Program-made: the position numbers and the translations under genes
In this document: one piece after another, positions 9,483 through 18,846 of the stretch
Numbering within the stretch: the stretch's first letter is position 1
Layout of the letters: each line of letters starts with the position of its first letter
Notes under the pieces: model-generated
The model's input: only the letters and a program-made list of their open reading frames with translations
Told to the model about the DNA's origin: nothing
The model's database searches: none
Assembly (NCBI RefSeq): GCF_016765585.1
Contig: NZ_JAESWC010000002.1
Coordinates: forward strand, 1-64,000
Origin: Clostridium rhizosphaerae
Lineage (GTDB): Bacteria > Bacillota > Clostridia > Clostridiales > Clostridiaceae
Length of the DNA: 64,000 nt
Reading direction: 5' to 3'

Positions 9483-10553
9483 ATGTATAAGGTAATGATA
9501 GTTGATGATATGGAAATAGTGAAATTACAATTGAAAAGACTGAAGGTATGGGGAGAAACCTCAGGTTTTGAAATAACAGTAGAAGCAAGAAATGGGCATG
9601 AGGCTTTGGAGAAGCTGAAAGCTAACCCAGTTGATTTGATTATAACTGATATTCGAATGCCCATGGTAGACGGCATAGAATTACTTGAGAAGGTAATGAA
9701 AAAAAAGCTGGTGCACTGTGTTGTGCTTCTTAGTGAATATAGTGAATTTGAATATGTCAGACAAGGATTGGTACTAGGAGCTTTTGATTATCTTGTTAAA
9801 CCAGTAAATTCAAATGATATTAGTAAGTTACTGGAAAGGGTTAAATCATTCATCATTGAAAAGAAACAAGAAGAGAAAAAAATAATGGCATATACCCCTT
9901 TAGCAGATATTAAACAAATATTAGAATTGATTCAAAGTGGTAGATCTGCAGAAGATTTAGCTTGTGCTATTTTTGATAAGATAATTTCTGAATATGAGGA
10001 TAAGGCAAAAATACGTTACCTAATTACAGAGTTTCTCGAGGAAGTATTAGAAGCAACCAACAACAATATGCCTTGGTTTATGAAATTTGCTGATGTTAGT
10101 TGCATTAAGATTTTAAATTTGCGTGATTTAACTTCTATAGAAGAATTAAGGGATATCTATATTTCTTGTATTAATAATTTAGAAACAGAGATAAATTGCT
10201 TATATTTGGGTAAAAGCTATGGCAGTTTAATAAATAAAATAAGTATATTTGTTCTGCAGAATGTGGAAAATGAAGTTACCTTACCTGTGATCGCAAACTT
10301 TCTTCAGATGAATAAAAACTATATATGCGAAATCTTTAAAAAAAAGGCTGGTATTTCACTTTTAGATTATATAACAAAAGTTAAGATGGAAAGGGCTAAA
10401 AAGATGCTTGCAGAGAGTGAAAACAGAAGTTATGAGATTGCAGATAAATTGGGGTATAATGATCCAGAGTACTTTAGCAAGTTGTTCAAGAAGTATTCAG
10501 GGGTTTCCCCAATAGAATATAGAAGATTTAAAAACTCTAGGACAATAATTTAA
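9483..10553 (+). CDS. Response regulator with AraC-type DNA-binding domain (YesN family)
   Basis: A 356-residue protein. The receiver domain (1-120) has the acidic pocket VDDME, the phospho-acceptor Asp in ITDIRMP and the Lys in YLVKP. The C-terminal 100 residues are an AraC/XylS double helix-turn-helix (NYICEIFKKKAGISLLDYI, then GYNDPEYFSKLFKKYSG). The linker of about 125 residues is typical of YesN. It is the partner of the kinase nine bases upstream. A chemoreceptor follows, so the system may act on motility or on a nearby stimulus response; the target genes are not shown by the sequence. Confidence 0.88.
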   Translation: MYKVMIVDDMEIVKLQLKRLKVWGETSGFEITVEARNGHEALEKLKANPVDLIITDIRMPMVDGIELLEKVMKKKLVHCVVLLSEYSEFEYVRQGLVLGAFDYLVKPVNSNDISKLLERVKSFIIEKKQEEKKIMAYTPLADIKQILELIQSGRSAEDLACAIFDKIISEYEDKAKIRYLITEFLEEVLEATNNNMPWFMKFADVSCIKILNLRDLTSIEELRDIYISCINNLETEINCLYLGKSYGSLINKISIFVLQNVENEVTLPVIANFLQMNKNYICEIFKKKAGISLLDYITKVKMERAKKMLAESENRSYEIADKLGYNDPEYFSKLFKKYSGVSPIEYRRFKNSRTII

Positions 10554-10710
10554 TTTATAAAGTAATTTATTGAAAAACTGAATTTTTTCGGGGTATAATA
10601 TCTTTTTTTTTCATTAAGTTTCAAATGGAAACGATGTATTATTAAAATATACATTGTTTTTATTTTTTGTTCAGAACAAAAGAGAAACTTTATAAATCAG
10701 GAGGGATATA

Positions 10711-12423
10711 ATGCAAATTTTTAACAACCTAAAAATGTTATATAAGTTAATGACAGCTTTTATAATAATGATTATATTAATTGGAACTGTTGGTTTTCTA
10801 GGTATATCCAATATGAAAAAAATCGATTCAAATGTTTCGAATTTGTATAATATTGATTTAAAAGGCGTGAAGGATATAAATATGCTTAAAACAAATCTTA
10901 TGGCTATTAGAGCAGATGTTTTGCAAATTTTAGATCCTAAAAATAACAGCAAGGTCTCTACTTTAGTTGATGATATAAACAAATTACAAGATATGGATAA
11001 GAACTTAGCTGAGGATTATAAAACTACAATTACTACTACTACTGATAGGGAGCAGTTTGCTCAGTTTGAAAAACTATTAAATGAATATAGAACTTCTCGA
11101 GGCCAACTTATAGATAAAGTTAAAGCTTCGGATTATGATGGAGCTAATGTTATTTTTCCTGAACTTTCGAAAATTAGAGATGATATGTTTGTTGTATTAG
11201 ATAAAGAAATAGATTTAGATACAAAACTTGCCGCTGATGATTATAACAGTAGTAATGCAATTTTCAAAAGTAGTACAATAGTATCTATTAGTATAATAGC
11301 AATAGCTATTACAATTGCAATTTTTTTAGGCCTTTTTATATCACTTGTAATATCAAAGCGATTAAGAGAAATTTTATTATTTTCTGAGGCTATAGGTCAG
11401 GGAGATCTTACAGCAACAATTAATATTGATTCAAAGGATGAGATAGGAAATGTTGCTAAAGCATTGAATCAGTCTAGAGAAAATATGAAAGATCTAATAA
11501 AAGAAATAATTGATAGTGCCAATGATATGAGTGGAACAAGCGAAGAATTATCAGCAACTGTTGAAGAGGTTTCATCTAAAATGGAAATAGTAAATGAATC
11601 AGTAGAACAAATATCTAGAGGAGTACAAGATTTGAGTGCGACTACTGAGGAAGTGAGCTCATCAACAGAAGAAATAAGTGCTAACACAAATAGTCTTGCT
11701 AATAGAGCAAATGATTCAAAGGTATCTGTAAATGAGATAAAGAATCGTGCTCTTGACATAAAAGCTAAGGCCTCAAAAAATATAGAAGAAGGTACAGCAA
11801 TATATAGTCAAAATCGCTCTAATATTTTAAGTGCTATTAAAGAAGCTAAAATTGTAGAAGAAGTTAAAATTATGGCCGATTCTATTGGTAATATAGCACA
11901 GCAGACAAATTTATTAGCTTTAAATGCTGCAATAGAGGCGGCAAGAGCTGGAGAACAGGGGAAAGGTTTTGCAGTAGTTGCAGATGAAGTAAGAAAACTT
12001 GCAGAGCAAGCCTCGCAAGCGGTTGTAAATATCCAAAGTATGGTTGAGCAAGTGCAAGAAGCAGTTATTAAACTTTCACAAAGTGGACAAGATGTACTCA
12101 ATTTTATGGATAACAATGTAAAGCCAAGCTATGAATTCCTTCAGAGTACAGGTGTTCAATATGAAAAGGATTCTGAATTTATGAATAATATTACAGAAGA
12201 GATTTCAGCCTCTTCAAAACAAATGAATGAAGTTATTGAGCAAATAAGCGCTGCTATACAAAATGTATCTGCCACTGCAGAACAATCAGCAGCAAGCTCT
12301 GAAGAAATATCAAATAGTGTTAATGAAATAACTCTTACTATTAGTGATGTTGCAAAATCTGCACAAAGTCAGGCAGAACTTGCTCAAAAATTAACTGATA
12401 TGGTACAGAAATTCAAGCTGTAA
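10711..12423 (+). CDS. Methyl-accepting chemotaxis protein
   Basis: A 570-residue chemoreceptor. It has a first membrane segment (about 12-32), an extracellular four-helix-bundle ligand domain (about 35-185), a second membrane segment (about 188-212), a HAMP domain (about 213-265) and a cytoplasmic signalling hairpin. The hairpin tip carries the highly conserved [20 protein letters not shown] and the following [17 protein letters not shown]. Such receptors control CheA. An AGGAGGG site precedes the ATG. It stands alone, ends in a strong stem-loop, and lies 157 bp after the response regulator, possibly under its own promoter. Confidence 0.93.
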   Translation: MQIFNNLKMLYKLMTAFIIMIILIGTVGFLGISNMKKIDSNVSNLYNIDLKGVKDINMLKTNLMAIRADVLQILDPKNNSKVSTLVDDINKLQDMDKNLAEDYKTTITTTTDREQFAQFEKLLNEYRTSRGQLIDKVKASDYDGANVIFPELSKIRDDMFVVLDKEIDLDTKLAADDYNSSNAIFKSSTIVSISIIAIAITIAIFLGLFISLVISKRLREILLFSEAIGQGDLTATINIDSKDEIGNVAKALNQSRENMKDLIKEIIDSANDMSGTSEELSATVEEVSSKMEIVNESVEQISRGVQDLSATTEEVSSSTEEISANTNSLANRANDSKVSVNEIKNRALDIKAKASKNIEEGTAIYSQNRSNILSAIKEAKIVEEVKIMADSIGNIAQQTNLLALNAAIEAARAGEQGKGFAVVADEVRKLAEQASQAVVNIQSMVEQVQEAVIKLSQSGQDVLNFMDNNVKPSYEFLQSTGVQYEKDSEFMNNITEEISASSKQMNEVIEQISAAIQNVSATAEQSAASSEEISNSVNEITLTISDVAKSAQSQAELAQKLTDMVQKFKL

Positions 12424-12475
12424 GACTTCTGAGGGATCAGCATAGTGATGAAATTTTATTTTGCTTAAAATTAAT

Positions 12476-12515
12476 AAAGGATTAAAGTTAGGGATTAACT
12501 TTAGTCCTTTATTTG
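12476..12515 (+). terminator. Terminator of the chemoreceptor gene
   Basis: 15-bp stem (12476-12490 with 12496-12510) with one G-T pair and a five-base loop; the following T-tract is short. Confidence 0.6.
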
Positions 12516-13205
12516 ATGGTGATAAATAGGTAACTAGTACCGATGAAGTAGGGTAATGCCAACGGAGGGAAGGAGATTACATATTATTACCATATAATAA
12601 GTCAGTTCTGTCTTGAAATAAAGAAGGCACTGTTTAAGTGGTTAAACCGAGAAGTCAAAGACGAAGTTTTTACTTAGACAAATTCAAAATTTATATGAAA
12701 TATAATCCATTACCTAAGCCTAAAATTTATGTAAATGTGTATAGATAGCAATTCTTGTAAAATAATATGAAGAGCCGTATGCTCTAATTGGGCGCGTACG
12801 GAATCTGTGAGGGGGAAAGTTCGTGAGGCCTTTACCTACCCGGCTATCACAAGTAATGACGGTTTCCATGGAAGCTTTAACGTACAACAAATATCGTATT
12901 ATAGACAACAAAAAATTATATGTAGATTACAACTTTAAAAACTCTTTATAAAACGCGAGAGCCTTCTCAAGGCGCATTATCCCAATAAATATTTATATAC
13001 TTCCATATATATCTATATATATTTGTGTCAGTTTAAGTAATTTTATAAGTAACTCTTTTAACAAAAGTAAGGGGTCTAACCCGATATATCCTTATCTGTT
13101 AAGGAATATAAAATTATTCTTTCTGTAAAACAGATATGTATTTATATAGTAACGTAGTCCGCTGAAAATATTATTAATAGAGATATTAAATAGGAGATGG
13201 TAAAA
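12516..13205. other. Decayed region with group II intron remnant
   Basis: 690 bp without a gene. Its middle holds the intron 3' end listed separately. The sequence upstream of it (12,530-12,680) may be further intron RNA domains, but I cannot align it with confidence. The rest is AT-rich. Confidence 0.4.
12772..12841 (+). mobile_element. Group II intron remnant (domains V and VI)
   Basis: GAGCCGTATG at 12,772 pairs with CGCGTACGG (12,792-12,800) to give the 34-nt catalytic domain V, including the AGC triad of its lower stem. A domain VI-like hairpin and a CCTACCC end follow, as at the 3' end of group II introns. No reverse transcriptase reading frame is present, so only the ribozyme tail remains. 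Group IIC introns are known to insert at attC sites and terminators, which fits the setting, but the class is not established here. Confidence 0.72.
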
Positions 13206-13519
13206 ATGAATAAAGAAAATAAGAGTGAAAGGATTACTGATATAGAGAAACAAATTGAGATTGGAATTATGATGTATTGAATAGTTTCTGGAAAGAAATT
13301 AAAGAGAAATGGGCACCATTAGTTGAAAAAATAATGGGGGATGATGGAAAAGAATATTTGGATATGGGCGTGAAATCGGTCTTGGTTAATTTAATCTATG
13401 AAGGAAAGATTCTGCCTATAGCAGCGATATTTATTGAGACAGTGGATGATAGAGATACTGAATTAAAATGTAATGAAGATTTTGCCCATTTTATAATAAA
13501 GGAAGTGATTCCATGGTAA
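13206..13519 (+). pseudogene. Small unknown gene broken by a frameshift
   Basis: A good ribosome binding site (AGGAGATGG) precedes ATG 13206. That frame gives 24 residues (MNKENKSERITDIEK...) and stops at 13,280. A second frame is open from 13,259 and runs to 13,519, giving an 80-residue acidic and hydrophobic protein from TTG 13277 (NSFWKEIKEKWAPLVEKIM...). The two join smoothly if one base is inserted near 13,265, which would give a protein of about 105 residues. I do not recognise the family. Either a frameshift mutation or a sequencing error would explain it. Confidence 0.45.
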
Positions 13520-13767
13520 AAAGGAACTATAATATATTGGATATACCGGAAAGCAATGTAATTGGAGGGTCGAGTTTAGAGGGATTAACAGCATCATATG
13601 CCTTCAAGGCATAAAGATAGGTGCCAGGAACCGGAATTATCCAGTAATTGTAGATAATTATCTATAAAACTGTAATTAATTCGGTACGGTGGAACGTATA
13701 ATAGGTAACGTGAGGTTTTTTGAGTATAACAGAACTCCACATTATCCATATAACCGATTGTTAAGTA

Positions 13768-13799
13768 GTCTGTGATCATAATGGTTACAGGCTTTTTTG
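13768..13799 (+). terminator. Rho-independent terminator
   Basis: 8-bp stem GTCTGTGA / TTACAGGC (two G-T pairs) followed by six T. It ends whatever transcript contains 13,206-13,519. Confidence 0.6.
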
Positions 13800-13921
13800 T
13801 TGGAAATTAATTGCTATAAGTTATATAATTAATATATTAAAATAATACGGACTGGTAAACTATTGTGAACTTCAGATTAAACTGTGAAGTTAGAAAATTT
13901 ATATAGTGGACGGAGGAAGAC

Positions 13922-14455
13922 ATGGAAAAACATATTGAAAAAATTGAAAAGTATTTACATAATGGACGTGCTGAAGATATGGAAAATCGCATTGAAAGAC
14001 TTCGAAAGTATATTGATGATATTCTATTAAATATGAAGGACACTCAAGAAAGAAGGTGTGGGTATCTACATCTTTATGGAGTTTCGCAAGCATGTGCCAT
14101 GATTGCCCTAAAAAGAAATCAAGATGTTGAATTGGCGACCATGGCTGGTATGTTACATGATTTATATTCTTACAAGGCCATGAATACTGAAAATCATGCT
14201 GAGCACGGTGCAGTTTTGGCACGTCAAATTCTTGAGGAGTTGTCATTGACAACTGATAATGAAACAGATTTATTATGTTCAGCTATCAGCAACCACAGTT
14301 CAAAGGCGACTACTCATTCTGCATTTGATGAAGTATTAAAAGATGCAGATGTTTTACAACATTGTTTATACAATCCGCTTTTTCCTGTGATGGAACATGA
14401 AAAATGTAGGTTTCAGAATTTATTAACTGAATTTGGTATTATGCGAACAGTATAA
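13922..14455 (+). CDS. HD-domain phosphohydrolase
   Basis: A 177-residue protein with an HD fold: first His in GYLHLYGVSQ (near 43), the HD pair in MLHDLYSY (near 77), a later His in ISNHSSK (near 124) and the final Asp in LKDADVLQ (near 140). These are the usual metal ligands of HD hydrolases acting on nucleotides or phosphate esters. The first 40 residues are a charged helix. The substrate is not evident. GGAGG precedes the ATG. A truncated attC-like site begins 75 bp after the stop, so this is a probable cassette gene. Confidence 0.8.
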   Translation: MEKHIEKIEKYLHNGRAEDMENRIERLRKYIDDILLNMKDTQERRCGYLHLYGVSQACAMIALKRNQDVELATMAGMLHDLYSYKAMNTENHAEHGAVLARQILEELSLTTDNETDLLCSAISNHSSKATTHSAFDEVLKDADVLQHCLYNPLFPVMEHEKCRFQNLLTEFGIMRTV

Positions 14456-14530
14456 GCATTTTCGGTACCAAAACTAATACGAAATCTTCATTTTATATAA
14501 AGCAAAATCGAGTTTTTCAACGGATCTAGC

Positions 14531-14595
14531 TCAAAGTTTAGTGGCTAAAGCAGCGTATAATTTTTTAGCGATGAAATTATAACTAATCGCGAAGT
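14531..14595 (+). repeat. Truncated attC-like site
   Basis: The stretch 14,531-14,560 matches the 5' flank and first box (GTATAA) of the sites at 15,232 and 20,465. The interior is replaced by a short GCGAT / ATCGC hairpin, and no GTTRRRY box follows in register. The site is probably inactive. Confidence 0.5.
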
Positions 14596-14656
14596 GATAT
14601 TATTTATAGAGTTAGTAGTTTAATATAAATTTAATAAATGCAATGGAGGGCTAAAG

Positions 14657-15211
14657 ATGAGGTTTACTGGACTTGAGACAGAACGATTAATATTACGCAA
14701 ATTTTGTGAAACCGATTTTTCGATTGTCTATGATTGGCTTGGCAATAGTGAAAATATGAAATATAGAAAAATGACATTGAGCGAAGAAGAAGCACATAAA
14801 TACTTGGAATGGGCTATATCAAATGCTAATGAAGAAGAATGTAGAAATTTTGAATTTGCGACAGTGCTCAAGGAAACCGGGACTCTGATTGGTGCTGCTT
14901 CACTTTTTGGATTAGATGACGAGCCAGAATTAGGATGGACTATACATAGAAATTACTGGAGACAGGGATTCGGTACAGAAATAGCAAAGGAACTCTTGAA
15001 ATTTGGATTTCAAACGCTTGGTCTTCGGCGCATTATTGCAGGGTGTAATTCGAATAATACAGCCTCATATCGAATAATGGAAAAGATAGGAATGCGTAGA
15101 GAGGCTCATTTTATAAAGGCTCAGCGAGTGAATAGCATCTTTGCTGATGAATGGTGTGATAGGTTTCAATATGCGATATTATACGAGGAATGGCTGAATA
15201 GTTCAACCTAA
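14657..15211 (+). CDS. GNAT acetyltransferase, RimJ/RimL type
   Basis: A 184-residue acetyltransferase. It begins with the usual TERLILRKF strand, and has RNYWRQGFGTEIAKEL as the acetyl-CoA loop (near 105) and CNSNNTASYRIMEKIGM as the substrate-side motif (near 134). Relatives of this kind acetylate ribosomal protein N-termini or small molecules such as antibiotics. GGAGGG precedes the ATG. The stop codon lies 21 bp before a complete attC-like site, which is the tight spacing expected of a cassette gene. Confidence 0.85.
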   Translation: MRFTGLETERLILRKFCETDFSIVYDWLGNSENMKYRKMTLSEEEAHKYLEWAISNANEEECRNFEFATVLKETGTLIGAASLFGLDDEPELGWTIHRNYWRQGFGTEIAKELLKFGFQTLGLRRIIAGCNSNNTASYRIMEKIGMRREAHFIKAQRVNSIFADEWCDRFQYAILYEEWLNSST

Positions 15212-15231
15212 AGTGTAGTGGCTAAAGCAAC

Positions 15232-15364
15232 GTATAACAATGTATCCAAGTTCGCTTTGGCTTGACAAGACAGCCAAAGCGCATTTCTTCACTGGCGCAA
15301 GAGCATCCAAGAGGTATTCCTTTATGGTTCAGTTCAGAAACGTCTTGAATGCTGAACGTTATTT
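15232..15364 (+). repeat. attC-like recombination site (133 bp)
   Basis: Starts GTATAAC (15232-15238) and ends GTTATTT (15358-15364). A perfect 10-bp stem CGCTTTGGCT / AGCCAAAGCG (15253-15262 with 15272-15281) sits near the left end. The bases before the first box match those before the sites at 14,531 and 20,465; the bases after the last box match those after the half site at 811. Confidence 0.72.
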
Positions 15365-15464
15365 GTAATTTTGATGAAGCAAAGTTATTGCTTATGTTTT
15401 TTAAAATTTACTTTGTGAGATCCGATTGTAAAATATTATGAATTGTATACATGGGGGGATAAAA

Positions 15465-15944
15465 ATGTATAATCATGAACCAAAAGATTATATCTGTCCA
15501 TTTTGTTTAGTTGTTGATGGTGTTGAAAACGAACATGTGCAGACTAAACAAGCAGACATTTTTTATAAGGATGAGTACATAACTGCATTCATTAGTGCAG
15601 GCCAGTATAAAAATAATAAGGGTAATGTAATTATTATTCCTAATAGTCATTTTGAGAATATTTATGATTTGCCAGATGCAATCTCTGCAAGAATTCATAA
15701 ATTAGAAAGGAGAATTGCTATTGCACTTAAAGAGGTTTACAAGTGTGACGGTGTATCTTCTAGGCAGCATAATGAACCTTGTGGAAATCAGGATGTTTGG
15801 CATTATCACCTACATGTGTTTCCGAGATATAAAGATGATAATTTGTATTTAACTGACAGAGGGGCATCTAAACCAGAAGGACGTATTGAATATGCAAATA
15901 GATTGAAAAGTTATTTTGCAAACATTAGCAACGAAAGCCTTTAA
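15465..15944 (+). CDS. HIT family nucleotide hydrolase
   Basis: A 159-residue HIT-superfamily protein. It has CPFC at residues 11-14, the strand GNVIIIPNSHFENIYDL, and the histidine triad in WHYHLHVFPRY (near 118), where the middle His is the nucleophile. HIT enzymes hydrolyse dinucleoside polyphosphates or nucleotide phosphoramidates. ATG at 15465 has GGGGGGAT before it. The gene lies between two complete attC-like sites, 100 bp after one and 23 bp before the next, and is a clear cassette candidate. Confidence 0.87.
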   Translation: MYNHEPKDYICPFCLVVDGVENEHVQTKQADIFYKDEYITAFISAGQYKNNKGNVIIIPNSHFENIYDLPDAISARIHKLERRIAIALKEVYKCDGVSSRQHNEPCGNQDVWHYHLHVFPRYKDDNLYLTDRGASKPEGRIEYANRLKSYFANISNESL

Positions 15945-15967
15945 TCAAAGTATAACTGCAAAACTAC

Positions 15968-16080
15968 ATATAACAAAAAATTTCCGTATAGCTTGCCTTA
16001 AAAAGATAGCCAAGCTACACCTGCGAAGCAAAGCGAAGTCTCGCTAAACTTCTCGGAGTTGGGAATTAGCAATGTTAGAT
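15968..16080 (+). repeat. attC-like recombination site (113 bp)
   Basis: Starts ATATAAC and ends GTTAGAT (16074-16080, exact GTTRRRY). The interior closely resembles sites 106-218 and 20,465-20,577, with AGCTTG / CAAGCT style arms and the CCG / CGG pair. It begins 23 bp after the HIT gene. Confidence 0.75.
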
Positions 16081-16184
16081 GAAATCCTGTTTAAGTGAGT
16101 GCCATACCGAAGTTTTAAATAAAATCATATAATTACTTTAATAAAATTGATTTTTGATCTATTCAATTGAAAGGAACTAAGAAC

Positions 16185-16919
16185 ATGTACTATGAAGAAT
16201 ATGGAGATAATAATAATCCGACATTAGTTTTTCTGCATTGTGCTGGCATTACAGAAACGTACCTAAAACTATATTCTCTCTCAAACCAATTCCATCTTAT
16301 TATTCCTCATTTATATGGAAGTGGAAATGAGGTTAAAAGAGATTTTAATTTCGAAGAAAATAAAAATGCTATTATTGAAATTGTTGATCGTCTTAAAAAA
16401 GAAAAGGTGTACATTATAGGTCACTCAGAAGGTGCAAACTTAGCATTTTCAGTTATTTCTCAATGTCCTAATTTTTTTAGTGGGGCTATTATTAGCAGTC
16501 CAATGGTAGATAAGTCAGATAAAATTGCAAAGCAAAAAGCAATCATCGTAGGTCTTGCATATCGGTTGATTAGATCAAAATTAGTAGGAAAATTATATGT
16601 AAGGTTTATTGGTATTGACGATAAAAAAAGAGCTGACTTTTTTATAAGTTATTGGACAAAAATCAGCATGAATACATGGAAGAATTATTATATGGATCGG
16701 TTAACATTTGAAAAATATCCTCAATTTAAGGATATCTCATTTCCTGTGCTATGTATTTGTGGTTCTAAAGAACCAAATGTGATTAAGAGTACTGTTTTAT
16801 ATATGAAGAAATTAAATAAAAATTGTAACATTCAATATATAGAGAATGCTGGACATGAGCATCCAATTAAAAAATCTAATGAATTTAAAAAAATAATTCT
16901 TAAAGAGTTTAATTCGTAA
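16185..16919 (+). CDS. Alpha/beta hydrolase
   Basis: A 244-residue hydrolase. The oxyanion-side motif is VFLHCAGIT, the nucleophile Ser is in IGHSEGANLAF (near 90), and the catalytic His is in NAGHEHP near the C-terminus; the acid is probably in CGSKEPNV. The fold is that of esterases and lipases; the substrate is unknown. ATG at 16185 has AAAGGAA upstream and is preferred to TTG 16167. No signal peptide, so it acts in the cytoplasm. It stands between two complete attC-like sites. Confidence 0.83.
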   Translation: MYYEEYGDNNNPTLVFLHCAGITETYLKLYSLSNQFHLIIPHLYGSGNEVKRDFNFEENKNAIIEIVDRLKKEKVYIIGHSEGANLAFSVISQCPNFFSGAIISSPMVDKSDKIAKQKAIIVGLAYRLIRSKLVGKLYVRFIGIDDKKRADFFISYWTKISMNTWKNYYMDRLTFEKYPQFKDISFPVLCICGSKEPNVIKSTVLYMKKLNKNCNIQYIENAGHEHPIKKSNEFKKIILKEFNS

Positions 16920-17041
16920 TTGATAAAGCTTTATGGCATTTTATAAAGGTACTTTTATCTAATGTCTATTTAAAAATTAATGATTTGTAAACGTAAGAAT
17001 TTTATATTTAAAATTTAAGGTGTAGTACAAGCGGAGACTTC

Positions 17042-17155
17042 ATCTAACAAAAAATTGCCGTGTGCCTTGGCTTGAGAAGACAGCCAAGGCACACCTGCAC
17101 CCCTTAGATAGGAGCTATCTAAGGCTCTCGGTGTCGGAAATTAAAAACGTTATAT
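17042..17155 (+). repeat. attC-like recombination site (114 bp), best-formed copy
   Basis: Starts ATCTAAC (exact RYYYAAC) and ends GTTATAT. It has a perfect 13-bp stem (17060-17072 with 17082-17094, nine-base loop) and a second stem CCTTAGATAG / CTATCTAAGG (17102-17111 with 17115-17124). CCG and CGG flank the two stems. Nearly the whole site is paired, so it could fold as a three-way junction closed by the terminal boxes. Confidence 0.78.
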
Positions 17156-17369
17156 GTAATTTCTTTTAAAGAGAGTGACAGCTAAAGGTTTTAATTATTT
17201 TATAAAAGAGTGTGACTTAAAATGCAGAAAGTTACTTATATTAACTAACAGTTAAGTTATTCTACTATACTTCGTTTGAATATATGAGGTTATAATGATA
17301 CTCTTAAATTAGTAAATATTTACTTTAATAAATTAATCATAAGCATTGTAATATTAAATGGAGGTATAT

Positions 17370-17930
17370 ATGAATATTGAAGTTGGTAAAAAGATATATG
17401 AATTAAGAAAAAATAAGAATATGACGCAGGAAAAGTTAGCATCTGAAATGGGGGTATCAGTAGCAGCGGTATCAAAATGGGAAACTGGGAATTCCGTGCC
17501 AGATATTTTTATGTTATGTTCAATTGCTGATTTTTTTAATATATCAACCGATGAATTACTTGGAAGGACTAAAAACAAAAAGAAGGTTATAATTGTAGAT
17601 GATGTGGAATTTGTTAGGGATTCCCTAAAAAAGATACTATCTGAAAATGGATGTGAAGTTATTGGCGAAGCTACAGAAGGATATGAACTATTGAATATTT
17701 TAAAGAAGGAAAAGACAGATTTTATAATTCTTGATATAAATATGCCTGGGATGGATGGTATGACAGCATTAACAAATGTTATGAGAGACTATCCTGATAT
17801 TAAGGTAATTATGTGTTCAGCAGTAACAGACAAGGGAATAATTGATTCTGCAATAAAATTAGGGGCATCAGGATACATTACAAAGCCCTTTTTACCAGAT
17901 AAAATTATTGCAAATATAGGTGTAATTTAA
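17370..17930 (+). CDS. XRE-type helix-turn-helix fused to a receiver domain
   Basis: A 186-residue chimera. Residues 1-65 are a Cro/CI-type domain (KKIYELRKNKNMTQEKLA, then VSKWETGNSVPD and the DELLG tail). Residues 72-186 are a CheY-like receiver with VDDVEF, phospho-acceptor Asp in ILDINMPGMDG, Ser in MCSAVTD and Lys in YITKPF. The order, DNA-binding first and receiver last, is the reverse of ordinary response regulators. ATG at 17370 has GGAGG upstream. No kinase is adjacent, and the gene lies between two attC-like sites. Confidence 0.85.
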   Translation: MNIEVGKKIYELRKNKNMTQEKLASEMGVSVAAVSKWETGNSVPDIFMLCSIADFFNISTDELLGRTKNKKKVIIVDDVEFVRDSLKKILSENGCEVIGEATEGYELLNILKKEKTDFIILDINMPGMDGMTALTNVMRDYPDIKVIMCSAVTDKGIIDSAIKLGASGYITKPFLPDKIIANIGVI

Positions 17931-18026
17931 TAAGGTTTAAATATATAGTTCCCGTTCTTGTATACAACGAAATTAATTTAAACTTTATCAAAAAGACTTT
18001 AATAATAGTGTAGTTGTTAAAACTAC

Positions 18027-18198
18027 ATATAACAAAATGCTGCCGTCCGCGTTGGAGGGTAGCTTTTTTAGTAGTATTGTGTAAATTTGTGGTTTATAAT
18101 CAATATATAGTTAATTGTCAAATGAGACCCAAGGCACATTCCTTTACCAAGCGCGTCGCGCTAAGGTTCAGAAACGTCGGCAGCAAGAAACGTTAGAC
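18027..18198 (+). repeat. attC-like site with enlarged loop (172 bp)
   Basis: Starts ATATAAC and ends GTTAGAC (exact GTTRRRY). The left stem is split by extra sequence, which contains 23 bases (18091-18113) identical to the extra loop of the site at 19,416 (19483-19505). A GCGCGTCGCGC palindrome lies in the right half. Confidence 0.7.
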
Positions 18199-18253
18199 GA
18201 CAGTGATCACGAGCTGATTATAGAAAATATATTACTAGTGGGGGGAGAAGATA

Positions 18254-18823
18254 GTGAGTAATATTAATTTAGAATTTGACAAGTTTCCTCAACTTGAGAG
18301 TAAAAGATTTAATTTAAGGGAAGTAAAGGAACATGATTATTTATCATTATATGAAATATATTCAGATGAAGACGCAGTAAAATATCAGCAGACAGGAGCT
18401 ATGCAAACAATAGAACAAGCACAGAAAGCAGTACAAGCTTTTTTGCGAGGATTTAGAAATAGAAAATTTATACGATGGTGTATAGCTGAAAAAGAAAGTG
18501 ATAGGGTTATTGGGTTAATTACGCTTCATGATTTTAATATATCTAACTCTCATGCAGAGATAGGATTTATGCTTAACAAAAGATATTGGAGACAAAATAT
18601 TATGGGTGAGGTGGCGAAGGAAATTATTAGATTTGCATTTGAAATAATTGGGCTAAATAGGATAGAAGCATTAATTCATCCAGATAATATAGCTTCAATT
18701 AAGTTAAGTGAGAAGTTAGGATTTCAGAGAGAAGGTCTAATAAAGGAGGCTGCGTATAACCTGAGAACAGATGAATATGAGGATAGAGTAATATTTGGTC
18801 TAATTAAAAAGAACAAAAAGTAA
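18254..18823 (+). CDS. GNAT acetyltransferase, RimJ/RimL type
   Basis: A 189-residue acetyltransferase starting at GTG, with GGGGGGAG upstream. Domain signs are SKRFNLREVKEHD at the start, NKRYWRQNIMGEVAKEII as the acetyl-CoA loop (near 113) and HPDNIASIKLSEKLGFQREG (near 145). It resembles ribosomal-protein-type acetyltransferases, but small-molecule targets are equally possible. It lies 55 bp after a complete attC-like site and 23 bp before a half site. Confidence 0.85.
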   Translation: MSNINLEFDKFPQLESKRFNLREVKEHDYLSLYEIYSDEDAVKYQQTGAMQTIEQAQKAVQAFLRGFRNRKFIRWCIAEKESDRVIGLITLHDFNISNSHAEIGFMLNKRYWRQNIMGEVAKEIIRFAFEIIGLNRIEALIHPDNIASIKLSEKLGFQREGLIKEAAYNLRTDEYEDRVIFGLIKKNKK

Positions 18824-18846
18824 AGTTGATTTTCAGTGGAACCGTC

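Noticed and set aside
10554-10710. Cyclic-di-GMP or other riboswitch before the chemoreceptor gene
   Set aside because: No conserved riboswitch core or paired architecture can be seen; only AT-rich sequence and a plausible promoter.
18014-18196. Open frame of 60 codons within the site at 18027
   Set aside because: It lies wholly inside the structured repeat, has no binding site and an unusual composition; it is a chance frame.
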